From Pseudomonadota bacterium (GTDB lineage: Bacteria > Pseudomonadota > Alphaproteobacteria > Rhizobiales > Hyphomicrobiaceae), in contig JAEXXM010000045.1 in NCBI GenBank assembly GCA_023405815.1, positions 102,071 through 166,070 of the forward strand: DNA of 64,000 nt, given 5' to 3'. Positions within the stretch are counted from its first letter, which is position 1, and each line of letters opens with the position of its first letter. A program made the translations under genes and the position numbers. Below, in pieces: positions 45,981-55,629 of the stretch. The notes below the pieces were generated by a model. It saw only the letters and a list, made by a program, of their open reading frames with translations, was not told the origin of the DNA and did no database searches.

Positions 45981-47045
45981 TCACCCCATCAGCTTGATGA
46001 GGCCGAGGCTGAACGCGGCGATGAACAGCGATGCCGCAGCTCCGAGCATCAGGGGTCTGGCGCCCTTCGCCCTGAGCTTTGCGATGTCCGTTTCGAGGCC
46101 CATGGCGGCGAGCGACATCGACAGGAGGAACGTCGTGGTAGCGGCCGTCCACCCCTTTGCCTCGGCCGGGATCTCGATCACGCTGTTGACGGCAATGAGC
46201 GCGATGAAGCCGAGGACGAACCAGGGAACGGGCGGGCGCTTCGCCTTTGTGCCCTGCGCCGCGCCGCCACGGCGCACCGCCAGCACGCCGAGCGTCAGCA
46301 CCACCGGCGCCAGCAGCGTCACGCGGCTCAGCTTGGCGATGGTGCCGAACTGGCCCGCGGCCGTGCCATCCTGGAATGCCGCGGCGACCACCTGCGCGAT
46401 CTCGTGGATCGAGGCGCCCGTCCACAGGCCGAAGCCGTGCGGATCGAGCTGCAGCAGACCCGGCAGCAGCGGGTAGCTCAGCATGGCGAGCGAGCCGAAG
46501 ATCGTCACGCAGGCGATGGCGTAGGCGACGTCCTCGTCCGAGCCCTCCGTCACGGTGTTGGTCGCGATCACCGCCGAAGCCCCGCAGATCGACGTGCCGG
46601 CCGCGATGAGCTGCGTCAGCCTGCGCTCGACGCCCATGCGCCGGCCGAGCCACGTCGTGAACAGGAAGGTCGCGATCAGCGTCGCCGCGATGATTGCGAG
46701 GGCGCCGGCGCCGACCTCCATCACCTGCTCGAAGGTGAGCTGCAACCCGAGCAGGATCACGCCGAGGCGCAGCACGCGGCGCAGGGAGAAGGTCACGCCC
46801 GCCTTGGCCCATGCCGGCGTCCCCACGACGTTGTGCAGCGTCGCCCCGAGCACGATGGAAAGGATCAGAGGGCTCAGCGCCGACAGGCCCGGCACTCGGT
46901 GCGCGACGAACGCCGCCGAGGCGACGCCGATGGTCAGCATCGCGCCCGGCATGATGTCTGCCGCGGCAGAGAGCGGGAAGTGGGCCGGCGTGGCATTGGT
47001 CGCGCACGGGGCTTCTACCTCGGTGGTGGCAATCGGCATGGGCAT
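45981..47045 (-). CDS. YeiH family putative sulfate/anion exporter
   Basis: A 354-residue polytopic membrane protein with about 10 helices and the YeiH motifs GTSICGASAVIATNTV, RRVLRLGVILLGLQLTFEQV and GASIHEIAQVVAA. ATG 47045 has AAAGGAG upstream. YeiH proteins have been linked to sulfate or sulfite-related transport and often neighbour a LysR gene, as here. The substrate is inferred. Confidence 0.9.
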   Translation of the reverse strand: MPMPIATTEVEAPCATNATPAHFPLSAAADIMPGAMLTIGVASAAFVAHRVPGLSALSPLILSIVLGATLHNVVGTPAWAKAGVTFSLRRVLRLGVILLGLQLTFEQVMEVGAGALAIIAATLIATFLFTTWLGRRMGVERRLTQLIAAGTSICGASAVIATNTVTEGSDEDVAYAIACVTIFGSLAMLSYPLLPGLLQLDPHGFGLWTGASIHEIAQVVAAAFQDGTAAGQFGTIAKLSRVTLLAPVVLTLGVLAVRRGGAAQGTKAKRPPVPWFVLGFIALIAVNSVIEIPAEAKGWTAATTTFLLSMSLAAMGLETDIAKLRAKGARPLMLGAAASLFIAAFSLGLIKLMG

Positions 47046-47182
47046 CGGTGGTCTCCTTTGATGCCCAGCCTCCAATAGAGCGAACGATCGATCCAACGCA
47101 TTATAGTGCTAAGATCAATCGAAATAATTGATGAATAGTGCGAGCCTTCGCGGCGTCCCGCGCGCCGCGGCGGGTTTGCCGC

Positions 47183-47773
47183 TCAGTAGGGGGGCTTCTT
47201 CGCGGCGCGCTGCGTCTTGGCCGCCTCGGTCCACCACGCGAGGTCGTCGGCAAAGCGCGGGAATGCCTCGCTCAGCGCCGATCCGGCCTCTCCCGTCGGC
47301 CTCCCGTCCGCATCGAGGGCGCCGCCTATGGGGCCGACGGTCAGCGTGCTCGAAATGACGACCATGCCCATCTCCGACAGCGTGCCGTGCCACAGGAAAT
47401 TCGATCGCGCGCCAGCGAGGCGCCCCGCTGAGTAGCTGGCGATCGCCGCCGGGCGCCAGAACCACTCCTCGAGGAAATGGTCCGTGAGGTTTTTGAGGCC
47501 CGGCTGGTAGCCCCAATTGTATTCGCCGACGACGAACACGAACGCATCCGCTGCTTTGATCTTCTGCGCCAGCGTCTCCATCGCTGGCGGCGCCGATCCA
47601 GCCGCGTGCTCTTTGTACATGCGGTCGAGCATCGGCAGGCCGACGGCCTTGGCGTCGATCAGCTCGACGTCGTTGCCCCGCGCCTTGAGCTGCGCGACGA
47701 GGAAGTCCGCGAGGCGTATGCCCATGCGGTCGGAGCGATAGGAACCGTAAAGAACGAGGATGCGGTGGGGCAT
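47183..47773 (-). CDS. NADPH-dependent FMN reductase
   Basis: A 196-residue flavodoxin-like protein: ILVLYGSYRSDRMGIRLADF (phosphate loop), DAFVFVVGEYNWGYQPGLKN (flavin-site YN loop), and LKNLTDHFLEEWFWRPAAIA. Reduces flavins or quinones with NAD(P)H. It is on the same strand as yeiH but 137 bp away, so it probably has its own transcript. Confidence 0.9.
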   Translation of the reverse strand: MPHRILVLYGSYRSDRMGIRLADFLVAQLKARGNDVELIDAKAVGLPMLDRMYKEHAAGSAPPAMETLAQKIKAADAFVFVVGEYNWGYQPGLKNLTDHFLEEWFWRPAAIASYSAGRLAGARSNFLWHGTLSEMGMVVISSTLTVGPIGGALDADGRPTGEAGSALSEAFPRFADDLAWWTEAAKTQRAAKKPPY

Positions 47774-48014
47774 GGGCGGACCTCCGAGTGCCGGCAGCGT
47801 AGGAGGTCAAGCTCTACAGCGGCTTGATATCCTCGCGGGCTATCGATTCAATCAACGCCGAATGGCCGCGTGGTTCTCCGCGCGGGGGCTTTGTCGATCC
47901 GAACCGCGGTCAGCCCTCTGGTGCGGGTTCGCTGCGTCGCACGATATACAATCTGCTGGCGAAAGTGCATTCTGAGCCGACGGGATTTCGGTTCTGCGTT
48001 CGGGGGGACGCGTC

Positions 48015-49049
48015 ATGTTGTTGCGCTCATTTTTGCAATTGGTTGCACTGCTACTCTTCTGTTTCGTGTTCCTTGGTATCGTAGCGCTCTTGTCGGCCAA
48101 CTTCGGCTATTTGGGCGAAGACGCCCGCGTCTGGGTCTCGTGGGGCGTGGCTCAAGCGACGGAGCACCGGTCAGCGATAGAAAAAGCGTTCGCATTTATA
48201 GGTGCAATTGGCACGCTTACGATAAGTGCGTTCGGAGTCTACAAGACTTGGCATTTTGCTGAGATCAATCTGCCGATACGGCTGGAGGAGCTGACCAGCC
48301 AGTGGCATGACGCGGTGATACGCGGTCGAACGGCGACTGTGCCGGAACTCGCCTTCCTGACTTCGATCTCGCTGCCTGTGCAGCCTCGCCGAAGCCTCTT
48401 AGTTCGACTCGCGTCGCTCATCTATGATTTTGACGCCGTGGCGCTTGAGCGGTGTTCCAAGAGGCTGGTGCAATTCGAGAAACAATTGGGTGTGCTCGAC
48501 AAGAGCCAGCAACATTGCAGGGCAGAAATACGCACGACCCAGCTGGAAAGGGCGTCGATCCTACGGCGCTGCAGTCCGAAGAGCGCCGACGAAGTTCTTC
48601 GTCTGTCTAAGAAGCCATTGGAAACCGATCCGCTGGATTGGGACGCGCTTGAACTATCCGCGAGGCATGCGTTTTCCCTTGGATATGATGATGAAGCGCG
48701 CAAATACCTCGAGCAACTCGCATCGGTGACGCGGAGCGCCGACGCAGTGCGACACGCACGCGCGATGCGTTTCCACGCTGAGACTCTGATCAGCAGCACA
48801 CCGGCGTCTAGAAAAGTAGAGTCCGAGCGATTGGGCGCAGGCCTCGCTGCACTTAAGGCAGCGTTCGTCTTCAACCCGAAGGCAAAAAAGGAAGAGTTGG
48901 CTTGGGGATATGAACTCTTAGCACGACTCCACATTTCCACGCGGCGATATCGCATGGCGCGTGAGGCAATAGCGGAGGCGAGGCGCCACAACGGTGACAA
49001 TGAAGAGTTACGAAAGCTCGACCAGCAAGCAAACCCGACGCTAAACTAG
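48015..49049 (+). CDS. Membrane-anchored helical-repeat protein, probably foreign
   Basis: A 344-residue protein. Two N-terminal hydrophobic segments (LQLVALLLFCFVFLGIVALL, IEKAFAFIGAIGTLTISAFG) precede a helical soluble part that looks TPR-like (LELSARHAFSLGYDDEARKY, YELLARLHISTRRYRMAREA). Base composition is clearly lower in GC than its neighbours and codon use differs, a sign of transfer. No family was recognised. ATG 48015 is weakly supported by an upstream G-rich stretch. Confidence 0.72.
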   Translation: MLLRSFLQLVALLLFCFVFLGIVALLSANFGYLGEDARVWVSWGVAQATEHRSAIEKAFAFIGAIGTLTISAFGVYKTWHFAEINLPIRLEELTSQWHDAVIRGRTATVPELAFLTSISLPVQPRRSLLVRLASLIYDFDAVALERCSKRLVQFEKQLGVLDKSQQHCRAEIRTTQLERASILRRCSPKSADEVLRLSKKPLETDPLDWDALELSARHAFSLGYDDEARKYLEQLASVTRSADAVRHARAMRFHAETLISSTPASRKVESERLGAGLAALKAAFVFNPKAKKEELAWGYELLARLHISTRRYRMAREAIAEARRHNGDNEELRKLDQQANPTLN

Positions 49050-49057
49050 ACGCGGCT

Positions 49058-49342
49058 TCAGATGCCCCATAGCCAAGCGACCGATCTCCCGATGACGAAG
49101 GCGACGATTGAAGCAGTTGCGGCATTGAGCGTGCTACCGGCGAGCAGCATCGACTGGGCGGCGATGTTGCCTTGCCCGGCATATCGGCCATAGCTGGGCT
49201 GATGGTGCCCAAATGAGATCAACAACAAGGCCGCCGCAGCGGCGGCGACGGACCACGCGCTGGCGCCGAACGCGCCGCAAAGGCACGCAGCTAGAATCAC
49301 CGCAAACCCAAGACCACTGCGCAGTCGCGTCATGTTTTGCAT
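49058..49342 (-). CDS. Small membrane protein, unknown
   Basis: A 94-residue protein with two or three hydrophobic segments (LGFAVILAACLCGAFGASAW, SVAAAAAALLLISFGHHQ, STLNAATASIVAFVIGRSVA). Convergent with the foreign-looking gene, only 8 bp between stops. Function unknown, and it may be a minor open frame; the hydrophobic pattern supports a real gene moderately. Confidence 0.5.
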   Translation of the reverse strand: MQNMTRLRSGLGFAVILAACLCGAFGASAWSVAAAAAALLLISFGHHQPSYGRYAGQGNIAAQSMLLAGSTLNAATASIVAFVIGRSVAWLWGI

Positions 49343-49511
49343 TCCCGAATCAGACGCGCGCACTTTCCGAGTCAGCCTCCTTCCACTTTCGGCGGCAAGC
49401 TCCCGCGCTTGCGCACCTGAACAAACACATGAACGCGCGTTCTACGTCACGGGTTCAACAGGAGATTTTCTTCCACAGCCAACATGCGACAGCCCATAGC
49501 CGCAGCGCTTC

Positions 49512-50000
49512 TTAAGCGCCGACCAGCAGCAGCGCCCGGCGCTGCGGCTTGCGACGCTTGCTTCGGCCTTCCGATGCACGCGGCAGCGCCGCGGCGAGCA
49601 GGTTGCGCACGGCGAGCCATTCCATCTCCTGCTCGAAGAGCCGGTCGAGCCGCTTGCCGAGTATGTCGCTCCCCGGCGCATCTTTCTCGGCCGCAAGCGC
49701 CATGGCGCGCCGCTCGGCCAGGACGGACGCGACCGACAGCACCGCTTCGGCGCCGAGCTGATCGACGAGCACGACATCGGCATCGAATGACGCCTCCGGG
49801 TGCGCGTCGTCGACGATCGACTGCCGCGTCGCGTGCTTGCGTAGCACGTCCCATATTGGCTTGTGCGACGCCAGCCGCAGCGGCGCGCGTTCCAGCACGG
49901 TGAACGAGAGCGCAGGCGCGTCCTTCGCGGCGCGCGCGGATTTAGAGCCGGCGCGCTTCGGCACCGCATGAGCCTGGGCGAGACAGATAAGCCGCGACAT
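49512..50000 (-). CDS. Unknown protein, third gene of a compact operon
   Basis: A 162-residue basic, Ala/Arg-rich protein (MSRLICLAQAHAVPKRAG, SFDADVVLVDQLGAEAVLSV, DILGKRLDRLFEQEMEWLAV) with a highly basic C-terminus (EGRSKRRKPQRRALLLV). No family recognised. It begins 3 bp after the stop of the 81-residue gene, which argues for co-translation and shared function. Confidence 0.65.
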   Translation of the reverse strand: MSRLICLAQAHAVPKRAGSKSARAAKDAPALSFTVLERAPLRLASHKPIWDVLRKHATRQSIVDDAHPEASFDADVVLVDQLGAEAVLSVASVLAERRAMALAAEKDAPGSDILGKRLDRLFEQEMEWLAVRNLLAAALPRASEGRSKRRKPQRRALLLVGA

Positions 50001-50003
50001 GGC

Positions 50004-50249
50004 TCAGCCTTCCTGCTGGCCAACGGCTAGCGTCACGCGGACGTTCGTTCCAGCCCGGTTCTTCAGCGGCGGCACGTCGTCGTTGTATCGCTTGACGGCC
50101 TCTTGCGCGGCCTTGGTCGCGCTCGGACAGCGCAGGATGACCTCGCTGATTTCCGACCGCGTATGGACCGCGGCGCCGACCGTCTGGTGCACGACAGGAC
50201 GCGTCACGTGGTTGCTCTTGAACTCGATGGCAATCTCGTACTTGGCCAT
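50004..50249 (-). CDS. Unknown small protein, second gene of the compact operon
   Basis: An 81-residue protein starting MAKYEIAIEFKSNHVTRPVV. A GTG at 50258 would add three residues and overlap the preceding stop as GTGA; either start is possible. Mixed alpha/beta sequence (EISEVILRCPSATKAAQEAV, KRYNDDVPPLKNRAGTNVRV). No motif known. Confidence 0.65.
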   Translation of the reverse strand: MAKYEIAIEFKSNHVTRPVVHQTVGAAVHTRSEISEVILRCPSATKAAQEAVKRYNDDVPPLKNRAGTNVRVTLAVGQQEG

Positions 50250-50254
50250 GGCAC

Positions 50255-50638
50255 TCACTCGTACTGCTGACTGACAATCATGTTGCGGATTCGCCCGGCG
50301 ACGATGCGCGCGCCGTGTTCCGTTGGCGTCACGATGCGCACGATGACGTCGATGCCGCCGTCCGCGCTGCGCGGCAGGTCGTCGACGGATTCGATTGGAA
50401 GCCCTTGCGCGGTGATGAATTCGACTGTCGGCCAGCCATCGACTGCCTCGAACAGGCGCGAGAACTCGTCGCGATGGAAGCGGATGCCGAGCTCGCGCGG
50501 GCTGGGAGCTTCGGCGACCGCTTGCTGGCTTTTGAGAAACTGCAGGATGGCGGAGGCATCGCGCGCAACCGGCGCTTCGACCTCGAAAGCGGGCGATGAA
50601 TCGGCTCCGGAGAGCCAGTTCACGACGAACCGCAACAT
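50255..50638 (-). CDS. Unknown protein, first gene of the compact operon
   Basis: A 127-residue protein (MLRFVVNWLSGADSSPAFEV, LGIRFHRDEFSRLFEAVDGW, PTVEFITAQGLPIESVDDLP). No signal peptide or membrane segment is clear. First of three tightly spaced genes that share no recognised domain. Function unknown. Confidence 0.65.
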   Translation of the reverse strand: MLRFVVNWLSGADSSPAFEVEAPVARDASAILQFLKSQQAVAEAPSPRELGIRFHRDEFSRLFEAVDGWPTVEFITAQGLPIESVDDLPRSADGGIDVIVRIVTPTEHGARIVAGRIRNMIVSQQYE

Positions 50639-50804
50639 CAACACCACCTATGCAACAGTTACGATATGGTTAACGTAAGTGCCAAAATGGCAAATTTTGC
50701 GAATTAGCTCAGCAGCATATACACCGCGACCGTGCCGGCAGGACGAAACGCGAGTCCAGGCAACGGGTTAGACTCCCGGGAAAATTTCTTGTCGCGCCTG
50801 CATG

Positions 50805-50840
50805 ACAAAAAGAAAGGGCCGCGCGAACCTCGCGCGGCCC
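50805..50840 (-). terminator. Rho-independent terminator of pckA
   Basis: GGGCCGCGCG/CGCGCGGCCC, 10-bp stem with a 5-nt loop, followed on the minus strand by TTTCTTTTTG. It lies 25 bp after the pckA stop. Confidence 0.85.
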
Positions 50841-50865
50841 CTGTTCGTCGTCGCAAGTAGCTGGC

Positions 50866-52695
50866 TCAGCCCAGCCGCTGCTCCAGCGCGCTGAGCTCGT
50901 CGTTGAGCTGCTTCGGCAACTTCGCGCCGAAGGTGGCGAAGTGCTCGCGGATCGACGGAATCTCCGCCTTCCACCCTTCCCTGTCGACGGTCATCAGGTC
51001 CTTGAGGTCTGTTGGGTCGACCTTGCAGCCGTTGGTGTCGAGCGCACCTTCGGCAGGCAGACGCCCGATCGGCGTCTCGACCGCGCCGGCTCTGCCTTCA
51101 CAGCGCTCGAAGATCCACTTCAGGACGCGGCTGTTGTCGGAATAGCCGGGCCACATGAACTTGCCGTTCTTGTTCTTGCGGAACCAGTTCACGTAGAAGA
51201 TTTTCGGCATCTTGCTGCCGCCCTTCTCGCCCATGCGCAGCCAGTGGGCGAAGTAGTCGCCCATGTGGTAGCCGCAGAACGGCAGCATCGCCATCGGATC
51301 GCGGCGCAATTCGCCGACCTGGCCGGCGGCGGCAGCCGTCTTCTCCGACGCCATGATCGAGCCGAGGAACGTGCCGTGCGCCCAGTTGAGCGCCTCCATG
51401 ACGAGAGGCACGGTCGAGGCGCGGCGACCGCCGAACAGGATGGCGTCGATCGGTACGCCTTTGGGGTCCTCCCACTCCGGCGCGATGACCGGGCACTGCC
51501 CGGCCGGGGCCGTGAAGCGCGAGTTGGGATGCGCGGCGGGACGCCCCGAGGTTGGCTTCCACGAGCGGCGCAGCCAGTCGACGAGGTGCTCTGGCTGCTT
51601 CGCCGTCATCCCCTCCCACCAGACATCGCCATCGTCGGTGAGCGCGACGTTTGAGAAGATGATGTTGCCGTAGAGGGTGACCATCGCGTTGAAGTTGGAA
51701 TCGTTGCCCGTGCCCGGCGCCACGCCGAAGAAGCCCGTCTCCGGGTTGATCGCGTAGAGGCGGCCGTCGGGCCCGAACTTCATCCAGCAGATGTCGTCGC
51801 CGATCGTCTCCGCCTTCCAGCCGGGGATGGTCGGCACCAGCATGGCGAGGTTGGTCTTGCCGCACGCCGACGGGAACGCGGCGGCGACGAACTTGGAGCG
51901 CCCTTCCGGATTGGTGAGCTTGAGAATGAGCATATGCTCGGCCATCCAGCCCTCATCGCGCGCCTTCACCGACGCGATGCGCAGCGCGTGACACTTCTTG
52001 CCGAGCAGCGCGTTGCCGCCGTAGCCCGAGCCGTATGACCAGATCTCGCGCGTCTCGGGAAAGTGCGAGATGTACTTCGTCTTGTTGCAGGGCCAGGGAA
52101 CGTCGGCGGCGGTGGGCGACGAAAGCGGTGCGCCGACCGTGTGCATGCCGCGCACGAAATCGTCCGAGTTGCCGAGTGCCTGCCATACCTTGGAGCCGAC
52201 GCGCGTCATGATGTGCATGTTGGCGACGGCGTAGGCGCTGTCCGTCACCATGACGCCGATGCCGGCGATAGGCGAGCCGATTGGACCCATCGAGTAGGGC
52301 ACCACGTACATCGTGCGACCGGCCATAGCCCCGTCGAAGAGCTGGGTCAGCGTCGCCTTCATCTCCACCGGATCCCGCCAATTGTTGGTCGGTCCGGCGT
52401 CGTCCTTCGATTTGGAGCAGATGTACGTCTGGTCCTCGACGCGCGCGACGTCGGCCGGGTCGGAGCGCACCAGGATGGAGTTGGGGCGCAGCTCCTCGTT
52501 GAGCCGGAGGGCCGTGCCCCCGTCGACCAGCGTCTTTACCAACGCCTGATATTCTTCGGGCGAGCCGTCGCACCAGTAGACGCTATCGGGCTTGAAAAGC
52601 GCTTTCGCCTCTTCGACGAACGCCAGGACTTTGGGGTTGCTCGTGGGAGCCCTACTGGAGCCAGCCCCAGCGTCGACCGGAGTTTGAATATTCAT
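50866..52695 (-). CDS. pckG: Phosphoenolpyruvate carboxykinase (GTP)
   Basis: A 609-residue GTP-type PEPCK. P-loop-like kinase-1a motif FPSACGKTNLAMLVPT, metal site near GDDICWMKFGPDGRLYA, FFGVAPGTG, and YSMGPIGSPIAGIGV. Converts oxaloacetate to PEP with GTP. The start at ATG 52695 (MNIQTPVDAGAG) suits family length; a GAGGAAAC ribosome site lies 13 bp upstream. In serine-cycle methylotrophs PEPCK can serve anaplerosis/gluconeogenesis. A terminator follows. Confidence 0.95.
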   Translation of the reverse strand: MNIQTPVDAGAGSSRAPTSNPKVLAFVEEAKALFKPDSVYWCDGSPEEYQALVKTLVDGGTALRLNEELRPNSILVRSDPADVARVEDQTYICSKSKDDAGPTNNWRDPVEMKATLTQLFDGAMAGRTMYVVPYSMGPIGSPIAGIGVMVTDSAYAVANMHIMTRVGSKVWQALGNSDDFVRGMHTVGAPLSSPTAADVPWPCNKTKYISHFPETREIWSYGSGYGGNALLGKKCHALRIASVKARDEGWMAEHMLILKLTNPEGRSKFVAAAFPSACGKTNLAMLVPTIPGWKAETIGDDICWMKFGPDGRLYAINPETGFFGVAPGTGNDSNFNAMVTLYGNIIFSNVALTDDGDVWWEGMTAKQPEHLVDWLRRSWKPTSGRPAAHPNSRFTAPAGQCPVIAPEWEDPKGVPIDAILFGGRRASTVPLVMEALNWAHGTFLGSIMASEKTAAAAGQVGELRRDPMAMLPFCGYHMGDYFAHWLRMGEKGGSKMPKIFYVNWFRKNKNGKFMWPGYSDNSRVLKWIFERCEGRAGAVETPIGRLPAEGALDTNGCKVDPTDLKDLMTVDREGWKAEIPSIREHFATFGAKLPKQLNDELSALEQRLG

Positions 52696-52828
52696 ATAAG
52701 CGTTTCCTCGAAGCTCGATTTTGTCTGTAAGCGTTGGCTTCGCAGTCATAATTGCAATGGAACGCGCGGCAGGCAATCGCTCTCGTGCATGCGAGGGTTG
52801 CCATTGCCGAAGCCGACGGCACGGCAGC

Positions 52829-54628
52829 TTATGGTGCAGTGCGGCGAAAATTCTCCAGCGCCACAGGAGGATAGTACGTCCCTTCGAGCCGTCGGACCCA
52901 CCATTTGGGGGCGCCGGCTTCGGCAAAGCTATAGTCATAAATCTGTGCTCGGACGAATTTGGGCGGCGCGTCGGGGAATGGGTTGCCCGAAAAGAGGGCG
53001 ACGACCCGGGGACTGCCCTCGAGCAGCCGCTGCACGAGCCGCTCGATGAACCGGTGCTCGCCGATGCTTCCATAGGCGGCGAACCACAGTTGCCAGTCGA
53101 GCCGCGGCTGATAGGGGAGGTTCCAGGTGGGAGCGCGCTCCGGCGGTCCCGGCAGGAACGGCAGGACATACTCCCGCCATTCCCGGCCATCATTCGAGCC
53201 CTCGATCGCGATCGCCGGCCGCCTCGTCGTCACGGTAGCAAAGAGGCCGTAGGGGTTGACGATCAGCAGCGGCGCGATGGCCTCGCTGACCTCTCCGGCA
53301 ACTGGCAGGTTGCGGTCGGCGAGCGGCGCGTAGACGTAGTTCAGCCCCACCGGCACGACGATCAGGGCGACAAGAGTGGCGAGCGCGGTCGCAAGGCGCC
53401 CGGGCGCCGGAGCATGCGCAGTGACCCGGCTGGCAACCGCGCGCGGCAACACACGCCGCACCGCCTGGTCGTCGAGCAGGAAGAGGCACAACAGCACGGT
53501 GAGCAGGTTGAACCAGTTATAGCTGCCGGTGAGCATGATCCCCGCCTGGAACGCCGCGACGAGCACCGTCGCGACCATGCGCGGCCGGCGCGGCAGGAAG
53601 ATCAGCGCAACGGCAGCAAGCTCGATCAACAGCGTCAGTGCGGTGCCCGCCGCCAGCAGAAAGTGCGGAAGCTGCGCTGCGTACCAAGCCAGTGGTGAAG
53701 GCAACGGCTGCGTGAAGAAGTGATAGTCGAGCGCCGTGAGATTCCGCCACGTCGGATCGCCTGAAATGAGCTTGGCGAGCCCGGCGAGGAACAGGAAGCG
53801 GAACAGCAGCAGCCGGTAGAGCCAAACGACGATCACCGACCCGCCGGTGAGGAAGATGGCGAGAAAGCCCACCTCGGCGAGCAGCATGTCCCACTGGTAG
53901 CTCATGAGGAGCTGACCGGCGTAGATGAACGACAGATAGAGCGCGAACAGCACCACAAGCGCCGCGCGTTCGCTCTTGCCGACGATCACCAGCACCGACA
54001 GCGCGACGCCGGCCCACGCGCCGGCGAGAAGCGCGGCATCGCTTTGGTTCAGCCAGAACACCGTCGGCAGCCGCCAATAGGCGATCGGCCCCCAGCCCGC
54101 GCGCGCCGCCGCGAGATACTCGCCGAGCGGCAGTATCCCATTTTCTCCGACGAGCCCGCGGATCTGCAGCGCCAGCGACAGGAACGCGGCGAGGTAGATG
54201 ATGCCGAGCCCACGCAGGAACAGCCACGAGACGAGTGCATAGCGCGGCGCCTCCAGCCTGCGCCCCCACAACGCGTACGTCAGCGTCGCCAAGAGTCCGC
54301 GGTGCGTCGACAGAAAGCGATATGCAGCTTCGCTGACCGGCGCAAAGCCCGGCACGTGGCGATAGAGCCACCACCACGCGCCGTGCCCGTCCGCGAGGCT
54401 CAACAGTTTGAACGTCGCCCCCGCTCCCGACAGCACCTCGCCGTCCGCGGCGATGAGGTGCGTTGCGCGTTCGAGCGCCTCGCGCGGGATGGCCGGAAAG
54501 TCCGCGGCCGCCTCTTGGTAGGGCCGATAGGCAACCTTCGCGCCCGTCAACGTGCGCCAATAGTCGACCCACGTGCGGCAGATGCCGCAGTCGCCGTCGT
54601 AGATGAACGTCGCTGGCGCCGAAGTCAT
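52829..54628 (-). CDS. DCC thiol-disulfide oxidoreductase domain fused to lipase maturation factor
   Basis: A 599-residue fusion. Residues 1 to about 125 form a DCC domain (FIYDGDCGICRTWVDYWRTL, the D-x-C-x-x-C signature). From about 135 a polytopic lipase-maturation-factor-like part follows (SWLFLRGLGIIYLAAFLSLA, MSYQWDMLLAEVGFLAIFL, FRFLFLAGLAKLISGDPTWR), with a large soluble C-terminal region (YVLPFLPGPPERAPTWNLPY, PYQPRLDWQLWFAAYG). The LMF family assists ER-type folding in eukaryotes; bacterial roles are unknown. It would join redox chemistry to a membrane folding factor. Confidence 0.87.
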   Translation of the reverse strand: MTSAPATFIYDGDCGICRTWVDYWRTLTGAKVAYRPYQEAAADFPAIPREALERATHLIAADGEVLSGAGATFKLLSLADGHGAWWWLYRHVPGFAPVSEAAYRFLSTHRGLLATLTYALWGRRLEAPRYALVSWLFLRGLGIIYLAAFLSLALQIRGLVGENGILPLGEYLAAARAGWGPIAYWRLPTVFWLNQSDAALLAGAWAGVALSVLVIVGKSERAALVVLFALYLSFIYAGQLLMSYQWDMLLAEVGFLAIFLTGGSVIVVWLYRLLLFRFLFLAGLAKLISGDPTWRNLTALDYHFFTQPLPSPLAWYAAQLPHFLLAAGTALTLLIELAAVALIFLPRRPRMVATVLVAAFQAGIMLTGSYNWFNLLTVLLCLFLLDDQAVRRVLPRAVASRVTAHAPAPGRLATALATLVALIVVPVGLNYVYAPLADRNLPVAGEVSEAIAPLLIVNPYGLFATVTTRRPAIAIEGSNDGREWREYVLPFLPGPPERAPTWNLPYQPRLDWQLWFAAYGSIGEHRFIERLVQRLLEGSPRVVALFSGNPFPDAPPKFVRAQIYDYSFAEAGAPKWWVRRLEGTYYPPVALENFRRTAP

Positions 54629-54696
54629 GCCTAAAGACTACACGAAAGCAGGGCCGAGCCCTTGACGCTGCACCCGCAAAGGCCCTTATTCCACTT

Positions 54697-55105
<409 letters not shown>

Positions 55106-55295
55106 AATTTCCTTCTCGGAATTAGCGGTTGCGGCGGCACGGTGAAGCCGCCGCCGCGTTGTTCTGTGCCGTAATCGCCCAGGCGCCAACGGCACATTAA
55201 TTTCTGATGCTTTATCATTTGATTTTGCTTGGAAAATTTCAATCCGGCAGTAAGCAATCGCGCTTAGCCTCGCATGACGCTCAAGGAGGGTCTTC

Positions 55296-55619
55296 ATGCG
55301 TAAGCTGCTGCTGTCATTGCTCTGCGCCACCGCCGCCATCACGGCATTCGGCGCCACCGCCGATCAGGCGGAAGCACGCGCGTACCGCTGGTATCGCGAC
55401 TATGCCCCGGTCTATCCGGAGGTCTACTACGGCCCGCCCGTCGTCTACGTCGTGCCGCCGTCCTATTCCTACTATCCGCGCAAGGTCTATTCCGGCTGCT
55501 GCGGCTACGTCGTTGGCCCTGCCTACACCTACTACCCGGCGCCGGTTTACGTGCCGCGCCAGCGCTACGTGCAGCCGTACTACTACGCGCCCCGCCAGCG
55601 CCGTGGCTGCTGCTGGTAG
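55296..55619 (+). CDS. Tyr-rich secreted small protein
   Basis: A 107-residue protein: signal peptide (LLLSLLCATAAITAFGATAD), then a Tyr/Pro-rich mature part (YAPVYPEVYYGPPVVYVVPP, PAYTYYPAPVYVPRQRYVQP) with CC pairs (SGCCGYVVG, RRGCCW). A ribosome site CAAGGAGGG precedes ATG 55296. Low complexity suggests an extracellular or envelope structural role; function unknown. Confidence 0.85.
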   Translation: MRKLLLSLLCATAAITAFGATADQAEARAYRWYRDYAPVYPEVYYGPPVVYVVPPSYSYYPRKVYSGCCGYVVGPAYTYYPAPVYVPRQRYVQPYYYAPRQRRGCCW

Positions 55620-55629
55620 GATCGAGCGC

